64,000 nucleotides of DNA from Clostridium sp. AF15-31 (GCF_003461625.1 NZ_QTXL01000004.1:263813-327812); one strand, 5' to 3'; positions 43,687 through 54,087 are shown, counted from the stretch's first letter. The notes: generated by a model not told the origin, from the letters alone. Numbers and translations: made by a program.

Positions 43687-44547
43687 ATGAGAAACAAAAC
43701 AGGATGTATAAAACAACAGACAGAATATCCGGGTGACATAGTAAGTTCAACCGGAAAAACAACCGATTACAGTGAATGGAATCCAAAAGATGTCCGATCC
43801 TTGATTGAACAGGAGAAGATCACAACTTTTACATCAGGGATGTGTGCCGGATATGCACAGGCGAATCTTGTAATCCTGCCGAAAGCACAGGCGTACGATT
43901 TTCTGTTATTTACACAGAGAAATCCAAAATCCTGTCCGGTATTAGAAGTGTTTGATGAGGGCTGCCGGTATTCCAGAACGGCTGCACCGGGAGCAGATAT
44001 CACAAAGGTGATACCAAAGTACAGAATTTATCGAAATGGTGTGCTGGATGGAGAATACACGGATATTGAGCCATTCTGGAGAGATGATCTTGTTACATTT
44101 CTGATCGGCTGCAGTTTTTCTTTTGAATCCGAGCTGATCGAAGCAGGCATTGAGATGCGACATAATACGGAGAACTGTAATGTGCCGATGTACCGGACCA
44201 ATATTGAATGTGAACCGGCAGGCATGTTTTCAGGAAAGATGGTCGTCAGCATGCGCCCGATTCCATATCACCAGTTAGTAAAAGCAGTAACGGTAACAGC
44301 GAGACTTCCAAAGGTACATGGTTCACCGATCCATATCGGAGATCCTTCCGTAATTGGCATACAGGATATTAATAAACCGGATTTTGGAGATGCCGTTACG
44401 ATCCACGATGGCGAAGTTCCGGTATTCTGGTGCTGTGGTGTAACTCCGCAGTCTGTTGTGATGAATTCCAAACCGGAATTTGTCATTACTCATGCACCCG
44501 GACATATGTTGATAACAGATATCAAAAATACAGATCTGAAGGATTAG
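43687..44547 (+). CDS. DUF1445 protein, D-glutamate cyclase-like / putative hydro-lyase
   Basis: A 286-residue member of DUF1445 (Bacillus YcsI-like), which forms the N-terminal domain of mammalian D-glutamate cyclase. Family stretches: TSGMCAGYAQANLVILPKAQ, FLLFTQRNPKSCPVLEV, FLIGCSFSFESELIEAGIEM and the C-terminal VFWCCGVTPQSVVMNSKPEF plus THAPGHMLITDI. The databases often call it a hydro-lyase. Here it is in one operon with DUF4392 and pxpBCA, so the pair may act together on D-glutamate or 5-oxoproline. Confidence 0.92.
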   Translation: MRNKTGCIKQQTEYPGDIVSSTGKTTDYSEWNPKDVRSLIEQEKITTFTSGMCAGYAQANLVILPKAQAYDFLLFTQRNPKSCPVLEVFDEGCRYSRTAAPGADITKVIPKYRIYRNGVLDGEYTDIEPFWRDDLVTFLIGCSFSFESELIEAGIEMRHNTENCNVPMYRTNIECEPAGMFSGKMVVSMRPIPYHQLVKAVTVTARLPKVHGSPIHIGDPSVIGIQDINKPDFGDAVTIHDGEVPVFWCCGVTPQSVVMNSKPEFVITHAPGHMLITDIKNTDLKD

Positions 44548-44626
44548 AAATAAAATAGTCTTCAGAGTATGTATAAGTATATAAATATTTTACAGAGAAT
44601 TAGATTCAGAAAAGAAGGTGGCTTAC

Positions 44627-45382
44627 ATGAAAAGAGTAGATCTGAACTGTGATTTAGGTGAGAGCTTTGGAGCATATAAGATCGGTCTGGATGGAGAGGT
44701 GATCCCATACATATCATCGGCAAATATTGCCTGCGGGTTCCATGCATCAGATCCGGTAGTGATGGCACATACGGTAGCAATGGCAAAGGAACATGGCTGT
44801 TCGGTTGGTGCACATCCGGGATTCCCGGATCTTATGGGATTTGGAAGAAGACAGATGCAGATCACGCCGGAAGAAGCGAAAGATTATATCATCTATCAGG
44901 TGGGAGCACTTGCAGCATTCTGCAGGTCACAGGGAATCCGGTTGCATCATGTCAAGCCGCATGGAGCGTTATATAACATGGCGGCCATTGACGATTCTCT
45001 GGCAAGGGCTGTCTGTGAGGGAATCTATGTGGTGGATCCGGAACTTGTTCTTTTGGGACTTGCAGGTAGTGAGCTTTTAAAGGCGGCAGAAGATACCGGC
45101 TTACGGTATGCGAGTGAAGTATTTGCAGACCGGGCGTATAACGGGGATGGAACACTTGTATCGAGAAAGCTTCCGGGGGCAGTCATTACGGATGAAGCAC
45201 TTGCAGTACAGAGAGTTCTTCGAATGGTAAATGAACAGAAAGTAACCTCAATAACAGGGGAAGATATCACGATCCGGCCGGATTCTATCTGTGTGCATGG
45301 GGATAATCAGAAAGCTTTACAGTTTGTACAGAAGATCCGGGATGCCCTGATAAAAGAGAAGATCGAGATAAAACCATTTTAA
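44627..45382 (+). CDS. pxpA: 5-oxoprolinase subunit A (LamB/YcsF family)
   Basis: A 251-residue TIM-barrel-like protein of the LamB/YcsF family: [55 protein letters not shown] and [14 protein letters not shown]. It completes the 5-oxoprolinase set. I choose the ATG at 44627, five bases after GAAGGTGG, over the upstream GTG. It follows DUF1445 after 79 bp and precedes the ThDP enzyme by 64 bp. Confidence 0.96.
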   Translation: MKRVDLNCDLGESFGAYKIGLDGEVIPYISSANIACGFHASDPVVMAHTVAMAKEHGCSVGAHPGFPDLMGFGRRQMQITPEEAKDYIIYQVGALAAFCRSQGIRLHHVKPHGALYNMAAIDDSLARAVCEGIYVVDPELVLLGLAGSELLKAAEDTGLRYASEVFADRAYNGDGTLVSRKLPGAVITDEALAVQRVLRMVNEQKVTSITGEDITIRPDSICVHGDNQKALQFVQKIRDALIKEKIEIKPF

Positions 45383-45446
45383 CGTTTTGAATAAAGCATG
45401 ATCAAAATACAGATCCATACCTCTGGATGATGTAGGAGGAAATACC

Positions 45447-47114
45447 ATGGGAGAGAATAATAAGATGAATGTAGCGCAGATGCTGATTAAAAGTCTGGAA
45501 CACGAAGGAGTAAGATATATCTTTGGCATTCCGGGAGAAGAAAATCTGGATGTCATGGATGCCCTGAAGGATTCGGATATTACATTTATAACGACAAGAC
45601 ACGAACAGGGAGCAGCATTTATGGCGGATGTTTATGGTCGACTGACTGGAAAAGCAGGCGTGTGTCTGTCTACGCTTGGACCTGGAGCGACGAATCTGAT
45701 CACAGGTGTGGCAGATGCAAACAGTGACGGTGCTCCGCTTGTAGCGATCACCGGGCAACTCGGAACGGATAAGATGCATCTGACCTCCCACCAGTATCTG
45801 GATCTGGAGGCATTATTTAAGCCGATCACGAAGCGGACAAAGATGATCATGCGCCCGGAATCTGTAAACGAGATCGTTCGTCTGGCATTCAAATATGCGG
45901 AGAGTGAGAAACCGGGTGCAACGCATATCAATCTGCCGGAGGATATTGCAAAGGAAGAAGTGCCGGAGGGAGTAGCCCGGAAATTTATCACGACAGCACC
46001 TAAGAATAAAGAATATGCAGATATTGAAAGCATTGAACATGCCGCTGCTGCGATCTTCCAGGCAGAGCATCCGGTCATTCTTGCAGGACATTCGGCTGTC
46101 CGGGCAAAGGCATCAAAAGCGTTGACGGAATTTGCAACGAATCTGAAAATTCCTGTTGTAAATACAATGATGGCAAAAGGAATTGTTCCATATGATAATC
46201 CATATTCAATGTGGACGATTGGTATTCCACAGAAGGATTACCAGAATGTGATATTAGAAAAGGCAGATCTGATTATTACAGTTGGTTATGATATTGTCGA
46301 ATTTGCACCGATTAAATGGAATCTGAAGGATGACCACAAGATCATTCATATTGATTCCCGGCCGTCCCACGTTAATAAATTATATCAGCCGGTGACAGAA
46401 GTGATCGGAGATATCAGTGATTCTCTGGAGAAAATAGGCAACCGGTGTCATCGGACGAAGGAACCGGAACAGGCACTGGCGATCAAGAGGCAGATGAGCA
46501 AGGAACATGAACAGTATGAGAATGATATGGCATATCCGGTTAAACCGCAGAAAATCCTCTGCGATATCCGATCCGTTATGGGTAAGGAGGATATTCTGGT
46601 ATCTGATGTTGGAGCCCATAAGATGTGGATATCCAGACATTATAACTGCTATGAGCCAAATACCTGTCTGATCTCAAATGGTTTTGCAACGATGGGTATA
46701 GCGGTTCCCGGTTCGATCGCAGCGAAGATGTTATATCCGGAAAGAAAGGTACTTGCTGTTACAGGTGATGGTGGTTTCATGATGAACTGTCAGGAGATTG
46801 AAACAGCTGTTCGGATGAATGTTCCGATCGTTGTTCTGGTCATGCGGGATGACAGCTATGGTTTGATCAAATGGAAACAGGATGACCGGTTTGGCGATCA
46901 CTGTTTTGTAGATTTTACAAATCCGGATTTTGTAAAAATGGCAGAGAGCATGCATGCAGTCGGACTTCGTGTAGATAAAACAGAAGATTTGAAGGATGTT
47001 CTGGAACAGGCATTTGCATCTGGTAAAGTCTGTATCATTGACTGTCCGGTTGACTATGCAGAGAATACAAAACTGACGGAACACTTAAAACAGGTGATCG
47101 CAGAATTGGAATGA
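45447..47114 (+). CDS. Acetolactate synthase-like thiamine diphosphate enzyme
   Basis: A 555-residue ThDP enzyme with three domains: an N-terminal PYR domain (YIFGIPGEENLDVMDAL, RHEQGAAFMADVYGRLTGKA with the catalytic Glu), a central Rossmann-like domain and a C-terminal PP domain (VTGDGGFMMNCQEIETAVRM, the GDG...N metal-binding motif). The closest resemblance is to catabolic acetolactate synthases that lack a small subunit; no ilvN-like gene is adjacent. It may turn pyruvate into acetolactate, but other 2-oxo acids are possible. AGGAGG precedes the ATG. Its place at the end of the pxp operon is unexplained. Confidence 0.85.
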   Translation: MGENNKMNVAQMLIKSLEHEGVRYIFGIPGEENLDVMDALKDSDITFITTRHEQGAAFMADVYGRLTGKAGVCLSTLGPGATNLITGVADANSDGAPLVAITGQLGTDKMHLTSHQYLDLEALFKPITKRTKMIMRPESVNEIVRLAFKYAESEKPGATHINLPEDIAKEEVPEGVARKFITTAPKNKEYADIESIEHAAAAIFQAEHPVILAGHSAVRAKASKALTEFATNLKIPVVNTMMAKGIVPYDNPYSMWTIGIPQKDYQNVILEKADLIITVGYDIVEFAPIKWNLKDDHKIIHIDSRPSHVNKLYQPVTEVIGDISDSLEKIGNRCHRTKEPEQALAIKRQMSKEHEQYENDMAYPVKPQKILCDIRSVMGKEDILVSDVGAHKMWISRHYNCYEPNTCLISNGFATMGIAVPGSIAAKMLYPERKVLAVTGDGGFMMNCQEIETAVRMNVPIVVLVMRDDSYGLIKWKQDDRFGDHCFVDFTNPDFVKMAESMHAVGLRVDKTEDLKDVLEQAFASGKVCIIDCPVDYAENTKLTEHLKQVIAELE

Positions 47115-47286
47115 TAAATGCATGAAATGCGCGAGTACATCATGCAGCTATTTAGAAATAAAAATTCTCATAGTATCCTCTTACCATCTATGATAAAATA
47201 AGACCAGTATAAAAGGTACGGAATACAGTATAAAACAAGAGGGTGCGCAGACTGGATGCACAGCAGATTGATACAGGGGTGATGCT

Positions 47287-49506
47287 ATGAGAAGATATAG
47301 GAAACTGAAAATATTTGTGGCAGGGCTTGCCATGATCGCAGCGGCGGCAACGGGCGGCGGAACCGTATTTGCAGCGGGAACAACAATGGCAGAGATAACA
47401 ACAGATAAAACTCACGATACTCTGTCAGAAACGGAAGAACAGACAGAGAAAGAAGCGGATACATCTACACAGGTTGAAGATCGACAAGAAGAAACAGATA
47501 AAGATGAGATCTTGGCTGCGGAGCCGGAAGAGGATTCGTATAGCTGGGAAGAAATCCTGGGTGACGTAAATGCGGTCACGATGGGAAATGGAATATCCGC
47601 CTATAATCTTCGGGAAGACAGGACAGCAACGGACCGGTATTATGATCAGTTGGATGATGTGTCAAGAGAAATCTATAATATCTTATATGATGCCTATAAA
47701 GATGGCTCTACAACGAGTACGATCACGTTGAATTATTCCAGCGTGTGGAAGGATCAGAAGATTACGATCACATCGGATAATAAGATGGTCATGCCGGATA
47801 CCTTTCATCCACAGGTGCTGAGCTGGGAACGTGACATGCTGACTCCGGCATTTCTTGCTCTGATCTATGACCATCCGGAGCTTAGCTGGCTGTCGGGTGC
47901 AACCTATTATATGTCATACAAAATAAATGGAATTTCATATTATTCGTCTGAGCTGGATGAGAATAACAGTATGGTAAAGGATGTAACAGTTCCATGTATT
48001 ACGACCTATATCAAAGAACCGTCGGTTGATGCTACAAAGGCGGAGATGGATACGATCGTGTCGGAAGCAACGGAATCGATCAATAAGAAGCTCGCGGGAA
48101 GTACATCCAGATATCAGACCATAAAAGAGATTCATGATTATATCTGTAACAGTACATCCTATGCAAAATCTAATACGACAAGCAGTGAATATCAATCGGC
48201 TTACAGTGCATTTCGTGACACGAATGGTGATGGAACGGTGGAGACGGTCTGTGCAGGATATTCCAGAGGCTTTAAGCTGTTGTGCGATGCATATGGAATA
48301 CCATGTGTGCTTGTGACCGGAGTGACAGATACCGGTGGAGCCCATATGTGGGATTTGGTTCAGATGGAGGACGGTATCTGGTATGGAGTAGATGCGACCT
48401 GGGATGACCAGACCGGCCGGACCTATTATGATTTCTTTTTGGTTGGATATGCAACGAAGCCGGATCATTTTGCAAAGACCGATTTCGGAAGCTGTCATAT
48501 AGCAGAAGGCGCCTGGGATGCAAATGGCGCATATGAATTCGTCTATCCGGAACTGAGTACAGACCTGTATCATGAAGATCAGGATGAAGATGGAATCTGT
48601 GATCTGTGTAATGCAATGTTAGATGGTATGAGCGCATTACTTGCCGGATATTCGCTCCGGCTGGAGGAGGAGACGGGGATCTGCTTTTATCTGCGGTTTA
48701 CAAATACAGTTTTAAATGACAGCGGCGCATATATGGAATTTACGATGCCGGATGGAAGCACAACGCAACAGAAGGTGACGGATGCAGAGAAGCAGACAGT
48801 AAATGGAAAACAGTATTATGTATTTACCTGTTATGTGGCAGCAAAGGAGATGGCGGATGATATCCGGGCACAGGTATTTCTGTCCGATGGAACTGCCTGC
48901 GGAACAATATATCGGTATTCGGTTCAGGATTATGCGGGATATATGTTAGACCGGAGCAGTACCTATACAGCAGAACTTCCGGTCGTGAAGGCAATGCTGA
49001 ATTACGGAACTGCCGCACAGGAATTGTTTGGTTATCATACCGGTGATCTGGCAAATGCAATTCTGCCGGAGACGGAACGTCAGATAGGAAGCATGGATCT
49101 GACTGCACTTGCATCCTATCAGTCCGTGCAGGCAGGAAATATGCCGGATGGAATTTCCTATTATGGAAGCTCCTTGGTGCTACGTTCAGGAACACTGATC
49201 CGTCATTATTTTACAAAAGCAGGTGATGTGGAGCTGAGTGATATAACATTTACCTTAAATGGAAATGCAGTAACTCCGGTATCCGTCGGATCCAATATGT
49301 TTTATATAGAAATTCCTGCCGTGCGTATTCAGAACATTACACAGATGAATACATTGGCAGCAGGAGAGAGCGGAGCGATAACATATGGTGTTTTAAGTTA
49401 TGCGTATACGGTGTTGTCGGCTCAGACATATGGAAGCACACTGGAACAGGTTATGAAAGCTATGGTTATATATCAGCAGACAGCACAGACCTATCTTGCC
49501 AGATGA
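47287..49506 (+). CDS. Secreted transglutaminase-like (papain-fold) protein
   Basis: A 739-residue exported protein. A signal peptide (KIFVAGLAMIAAAATGGGTV, cleavage after VFAAG) is followed by an acidic, Thr/Glu-rich linker and a transglutaminase-like domain with a Cys-His-Asp triad: Cys322 in TVCAGYSRGFKLLC, His353 in GAHMWDLVQ, Asp369 in YGVDATWDD. The C-terminal 270 residues are beta-rich and unassigned. Bacterial members mostly act as proteases or on cell-wall peptides. The ATG has GGGGTG upstream. It is preceded by a 172-bp gap and looks like a single-gene unit. Confidence 0.85.
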   Translation: MRRYRKLKIFVAGLAMIAAAATGGGTVFAAGTTMAEITTDKTHDTLSETEEQTEKEADTSTQVEDRQEETDKDEILAAEPEEDSYSWEEILGDVNAVTMGNGISAYNLREDRTATDRYYDQLDDVSREIYNILYDAYKDGSTTSTITLNYSSVWKDQKITITSDNKMVMPDTFHPQVLSWERDMLTPAFLALIYDHPELSWLSGATYYMSYKINGISYYSSELDENNSMVKDVTVPCITTYIKEPSVDATKAEMDTIVSEATESINKKLAGSTSRYQTIKEIHDYICNSTSYAKSNTTSSEYQSAYSAFRDTNGDGTVETVCAGYSRGFKLLCDAYGIPCVLVTGVTDTGGAHMWDLVQMEDGIWYGVDATWDDQTGRTYYDFFLVGYATKPDHFAKTDFGSCHIAEGAWDANGAYEFVYPELSTDLYHEDQDEDGICDLCNAMLDGMSALLAGYSLRLEEETGICFYLRFTNTVLNDSGAYMEFTMPDGSTTQQKVTDAEKQTVNGKQYYVFTCYVAAKEMADDIRAQVFLSDGTACGTIYRYSVQDYAGYMLDRSSTYTAELPVVKAMLNYGTAAQELFGYHTGDLANAILPETERQIGSMDLTALASYQSVQAGNMPDGISYYGSSLVLRSGTLIRHYFTKAGDVELSDITFTLNGNAVTPVSVGSNMFYIEIPAVRIQNITQMNTLAAGESGAITYGVLSYAYTVLSAQTYGSTLEQVMKAMVIYQQTAQTYLAR

Positions 49507-49590
49507 CACATGCTTGTTCAGAATATAAACGAGGGCAAAGAACCGACAAAATAAAAAAGAATCAAAAAATAGAAATAAAGACGAATTAAA

Positions 49591-49633
49591 ACAGGAGACA
49601 GTATACAAGCATGAGTTGTACACGGTCTCCTGT
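49591..49633. terminator. Bidirectional terminator
   Basis: ACAGGAGAC / GTCTCCTGT and TATACAA / TTGTACA build a two-part stem with a 7-nt loop. A-rich sequence on the left and GTTTCT on the right flank it. It lies between the convergent transglutaminase-like and pyruvyl transferase genes. Confidence 0.8.
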
Positions 49634-49663
49634 GTTTCTATCCGATAAAATCCGGATCATTAT

Positions 49664-51385
49664 TTATTTTTTACGAGCCTGTACCATATATTCTTTGAAA
49701 GAGGCACGCAGGCTTCGCTCGATATTCGGAATAATATGTCCGTTTTCATTATTTTGCCATACCGCCTGCAGGAAGAATGAATTTCCGGTCAGGAAACGAT
49801 TCCTTGTAAAGGCATCCGTCTGTTCCTGATCCTGAAAACGACATAATTCGATATCATCATGATATAGAATCTCGGCTGCGGTGTGGAACTGTCCGTCCGT
49901 ACAGTACCATTTGTAGATACCGTGAAAAGTTGTACGGCAATACCATCCAAGGAAGGTAAAGCCTTTATAACGGAATGGATTCTTTGCCAGTTTTACAACT
50001 GCGTTGCCGTCATATTTCTCATTTGGACGAAATTCAATCGATTTTTCCCGGATCGATTTGTTCAATCCAAAAGTAAATAACCGACAGACAAGATTTTTAT
50101 TCTTAGCAGAGGAAGCATAGATCAGGTTAAATGGTTCCTTCTTAAAATGCGTATCTGCCAGATTGTATTTCTTTTCAACAGAATGGATCGCATTCAGTAT
50201 GAAATCACCGGAGGCTTTTCGCTTTTCCTCCAGAAGCTGACCAACTTTGCTATAATCGATCGGTTTTGCTGATTTTGTACTGTCATAGGTTTTTGTAAAA
50301 CGGCGATCCTCTAAATCAAAGGTTTTTAAGATTGTATCAACCTTATCGCCATGTCTTGCACCAACATAAAACTGCTTTTCAAATAAGATCGAGAATGCAC
50401 AGGCATGGAATGAATTTGTAAAGATGTATTCTGCCTGTTCTATATATCCAAGCCATTCATCCGGACCAACATTATAGATGACTTTGTAATCGCCTTCTTT
50501 TGGCAGATGGACATTGCTTTCATAGGAGGACAGAATGATAAGTTCCAGACCTTTTTCCTTTGCAAATGCCAGAGCCTTCTGGATGGAGTCGATCGCACGC
50601 TCCATTACAGCGTAGAGCAGGACATATTTGCGTTCCTGATTTCTGGGCGGGAGCGCAATATCGTGCCAGAATTTTTTATCCTTTAAGAATACAGGATCCA
50701 GTACAACCGGAACATCTTTCCCCGTCAGTTCATGAATGTGTTCGGCAAAGCTTGACTCTCTCGCAGCGATTGCCTCGAATGGCGTTGTATATTCGATAAA
50801 TTCTTTTTCCTGTTCTTTTGTCCAGCCGTTAAAGACACCACGACTGACAGCATATCCGATCTTCGGAGCGTTTTTCATAGGCTCGGCAGCCAGAAAAAAT
50901 CCACGGTCAAAGCCTTTATCCGGATTGTACTGCCAGATAACATCCGTAGCACAGATGTAGCAGTCAAAATCCAGTTTCTGATCATCCAGATCGTCATGGT
51001 GATAGGTTTCTTTGGTGCGGATATAATGAGCATTGATAAAGTTCTCAAATTTCTGATACCGCTTTGGCCATATCGTGTACAACTTGGCAAATTTATTGAT
51101 CGTAAGTATTTTCAGGTTATGCTTATGTGTCCAGACCTTTTGTTCATCTTTTGTAAGGCCTTCCGGCATTATTTCTGTCAGAGCTTTGTTGTAGCCATGT
51201 TGCAGATAAAAATGCAGAGGATAGACCGGATCGTATTCTTTGTTATTGTAGATAGGCATATAGTCAATGACTGTACTTTCGATGCCATGATCTGATAAAA
51301 ATTGCTGGAAAGCATATGTGTGTAAAGGACACGCAAAATTAAGTGCTTTCGTATGTGTATTTATTGAAATAATCCCTATCTTCAA
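49664..51385 (-). CDS. Polysaccharide pyruvyl transferase family protein
   Basis: A 573-residue protein. The N-terminal 370 residues match the polysaccharide pyruvyl transferase fold (GT-B-like): IGIISINTHTKALNFACPLH, DCYICATDVIWQYNPDKGFD, YAVSRGVFNGWTKEQEKEFI, AARESSFAEHIHELTGKDVP with the catalytic-loop region, and FTNSFHACAFSILFEKQFYV. Such enzymes add pyruvate to surface glycans. The C-terminal 200 residues are an extra domain that I cannot name. No other glycan genes are adjacent. Confidence 0.85.
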   Translation of the reverse strand: MKIGIISINTHTKALNFACPLHTYAFQQFLSDHGIESTVIDYMPIYNNKEYDPVYPLHFYLQHGYNKALTEIMPEGLTKDEQKVWTHKHNLKILTINKFAKLYTIWPKRYQKFENFINAHYIRTKETYHHDDLDDQKLDFDCYICATDVIWQYNPDKGFDRGFFLAAEPMKNAPKIGYAVSRGVFNGWTKEQEKEFIEYTTPFEAIAARESSFAEHIHELTGKDVPVVLDPVFLKDKKFWHDIALPPRNQERKYVLLYAVMERAIDSIQKALAFAKEKGLELIILSSYESNVHLPKEGDYKVIYNVGPDEWLGYIEQAEYIFTNSFHACAFSILFEKQFYVGARHGDKVDTILKTFDLEDRRFTKTYDSTKSAKPIDYSKVGQLLEEKRKASGDFILNAIHSVEKKYNLADTHFKKEPFNLIYASSAKNKNLVCRLFTFGLNKSIREKSIEFRPNEKYDGNAVVKLAKNPFRYKGFTFLGWYCRTTFHGIYKWYCTDGQFHTAAEILYHDDIELCRFQDQEQTDAFTRNRFLTGNSFFLQAVWQNNENGHIIPNIERSLRASFKEYMVQARKK

Positions 51386-51518
51386 AACGATAGTTCCTCC
51401 CTGAACTTTACATATAATTTATAAACCTTAACAGGCCACATATAGTTTTATTTTATCTTATAATTATATATAAATCAAGCGCAAAAGACAGAATCAGACA
51501 TTTGTCGTGGGAAATCGA

Positions 51519-53666
51519 TCAGTTAATTCCTTTCATTGTAAGCTGGATCCGTTTCTTGGCAAGATCCACGCTCATAACCTTAACCGTTACGATGTCACCG
51601 ACGCTGACGACATCCAATGGATGCTTGATGAATTTATCGGACATCTGGGAGATATGCACCAGACCATCCTGATGAACACCGATGTCGACAAATGCACCAA
51701 AATCGATTACGTTGCGGACGGTTCCCTTTAAGATCATGCCTTCCTTCAGATCCTTCATTTCAAGGATATCACCACGCAGGATCGGCTGTGGCATTTCGCT
51801 TCTAGGATCTCTGGCTGGTTTTTCCAGTTCTTTTACAAGGTCGGTGACGGTTACTGTTCCGACACCCAGTTCCTTTGCGAGTGCTTTGATATCACCGGCT
51901 GCTTTTGTAATGCCCTTTAACTGACCGGATGCAAGATCATCCATGGAATAACCGAGATGCTGGATCAGTGTTTCAGTAACCTCATAGCTTTCCGGGTGGA
52001 CAGAGGTTGCGTCCAGTGGATTTGTACCACCGGTGATCCTCATAAATCCGGCACACTGTTCAAATGCTTTCGGGCCAAGTTTAGCAACCTTTAACAGTTC
52101 TTTTCTGTTCTTAAAACGGCCGTTTGCTTCTCTGTATTCTACGATATTTTTTGCCAGGGTTTTGTTGATACCGGAAATATGTTCCATCAGAGGAGCGGAA
52201 GCGGTATTTAGATCGACACCGACCTGGTTTACGGAATCTTCTACAACAGCGTCTAATGCTTCTGTCAGCTTCTTTTGATTCATATCGTGCTGATACTGAC
52301 CGACACCGATCGCTTTTGGATCGATCTTGACCAGCTCAGCAAGCGGATCCTGAAGTCTTCTTGCGATTGAAGCAGCACTACGCTGGCCTACATCAAAGTT
52401 CGGGAATTCTTCTGTTGCAAGTTTACTTGCAGAGTAGACGGATGCGCCGGCTTCGTTTACGATCACATATTGAATCTTTGTATCCAGCTCATGGATAAGA
52501 TCTGCAATGATCGCTTCGGATTCACGGGAAGCAGTACCGTTTCCAACTGAGATAAGGGAAATATGATATTTCTTGATCAGATCTTTTAAGATCTTCTTGG
52601 ATTCTTCCACTTTGTTCTGAGGGGCAGTTGGGTAAATAACCTTAGTGGCGAGCACCTTTCCGGTTGCATCAACGACTGCCAGCTTACATCCGGTACGGAA
52701 AGCAGGATCCCAGCCGAGAACCACATGACCATTGATCGGTGGCTGCATTAAAAGCTGCTTTAAGTTGCTGCCAAATACCTTGATCGCGCCATCTTCAGCA
52801 GCTTCTGTCAGACTGCTTCGAATATCGCGCTCAATAGAAGGTGCGATCAGACGTTCATAACTGTCAGTTATAGTGTTCCTTAAAATGTCATTTGTATTTG
52901 GATTGTCGCGTACGATCACCTGACGGATCAGATAACCGGTGATCTCATCAACCGGTGCTTCAATCTTAACAGAGAGAAATTTTTCCTTTTCTCCACGGTT
53001 GATCGCAAGTGTACGGTATCCGGTCATTTTGCGTACGGGTGTGCTGAAATCATAATACATTTCATATACGGATTCTGCTTCCGGATCCTTGGCAGTTGTC
53101 ATTAAAATACCCTTGTCCATTGTAAGGCTTCGGATTTCTGTACGATATTCAGCGTTATCTGAAATAGATTCTGCAATAATGTCCATAGCTCCGGCGATGG
53201 CTTCTTCTGCAGAGTGGACTTCTTTCTCCTCGGATACATAAGCCAGTGCTTCCTCCAGAATCGGCTTATTTGTCATCTGAAGGGAGATGATGTTGGCAAG
53301 TCCGGTAAGACCTTTGCTCTGTGCGATTGTCGCACGCGTTTTTCTCTTTGGTTTATAAGGACGATACAGATCTTCCACTGCAACGAGTGTTTCAGCAGCC
53401 AGAATTGATTTCTTTAGTTCATCGGTCAGCATGCCCTGTTCTTCGATCGAAGCGATGACCTTTTCCTTCCGGTCTTCCAGTCCTCTGAGATAAGTGAGCC
53501 GTTCGTCCAGAGTACGAAGCTGTTCATCGTTTAAAGAACCGGTAGCTTCCTTTCTGTATCTTGCAATAAAAGGGATCGTGCATCCCTCATCTATCAATTT
53601 AACGGCAGCAGCTACCTGCTCCTGCCGGCACATAAGTTCCTGACTGATTTTCAAAATAATATCCAT
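51519..53666 (-). CDS. tex: Tex family RNA-binding protein
   Basis: A 715-residue protein of standard Tex length. Domain order: N-terminal helical HTH domain (EGCTIPFIARYRKEATGSLN), YqgF/RuvC-like domain (GWDPAFRTGCKLAVVDATGK), helix-hairpin-helix (GVDLNTASAPLMEHISGINK) and a C-terminal S1 domain (LKGTVRNVIDFGAFVDIGVH). Tex binds nucleic acid and affects transcription and toxin expression. It is transcribed alone; AGAGG precedes the start. Confidence 0.97.
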   Translation of the reverse strand: MDIILKISQELMCRQEQVAAAVKLIDEGCTIPFIARYRKEATGSLNDEQLRTLDERLTYLRGLEDRKEKVIASIEEQGMLTDELKKSILAAETLVAVEDLYRPYKPKRKTRATIAQSKGLTGLANIISLQMTNKPILEEALAYVSEEKEVHSAEEAIAGAMDIIAESISDNAEYRTEIRSLTMDKGILMTTAKDPEAESVYEMYYDFSTPVRKMTGYRTLAINRGEKEKFLSVKIEAPVDEITGYLIRQVIVRDNPNTNDILRNTITDSYERLIAPSIERDIRSSLTEAAEDGAIKVFGSNLKQLLMQPPINGHVVLGWDPAFRTGCKLAVVDATGKVLATKVIYPTAPQNKVEESKKILKDLIKKYHISLISVGNGTASRESEAIIADLIHELDTKIQYVIVNEAGASVYSASKLATEEFPNFDVGQRSAASIARRLQDPLAELVKIDPKAIGVGQYQHDMNQKKLTEALDAVVEDSVNQVGVDLNTASAPLMEHISGINKTLAKNIVEYREANGRFKNRKELLKVAKLGPKAFEQCAGFMRITGGTNPLDATSVHPESYEVTETLIQHLGYSMDDLASGQLKGITKAAGDIKALAKELGVGTVTVTDLVKELEKPARDPRSEMPQPILRGDILEMKDLKEGMILKGTVRNVIDFGAFVDIGVHQDGLVHISQMSDKFIKHPLDVVSVGDIVTVKVMSVDLAKKRIQLTMKGIN

Positions 53667-54087
53667 AATCGTGAAACCTCTTTCTTAATTTGTATCATTC
53701 ACCGTAACAGGCAATGCCATGTATATAATGTGTGTTCTGATGCGGATCTGGTGATACGAGAACAACCGAATATAGTGCAATGACATATATATTGTGCGTT
53801 CAAGTCCGCTTGTTGCAACCCGCACGGACAGGTTGGAACATTATATAGTTGAATATTACGGGAAAGCAGAATCTAGTATATGCGAAATTCCAGCAGGATT
53901 CAAGCTTGGAGACAGACAAATTATGGAAAAGTACAAGACAGAAAAACGAAGCAGATGAAAAAATGAAGTATCTATAAAATGACAGATTTGCTGGAAAGAT
54001 ATGGGCGGCTGTGTTATACTGAAATAGATACAAGGTGCGGGTGGACATGTCCGGTTATATCATATTAAATACCAGTTAAGGTACAGA
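53667..54087. promoter_or_regulatory. Divergent intergenic region between tex and the HD-domain gene
   Basis: 421 bp without a supported gene. A unit GCAATGCCATGTATATAATG (53711) recurs imperfectly as GCAATGACATATATATTGTG (53777), each followed by a GTTC. The two may be repeated binding sites or duplicated promoters for tex. GTGTTATACT near 54010 could hold the -10 of the HD gene. Confidence 0.35.

Noticed and set aside
47935..48637. Minus-strand reading frames of 120-210 codons inside the transglutaminase-like gene
   Set aside because: They are antisense to a well-supported gene and have compositions unlike real proteins here.
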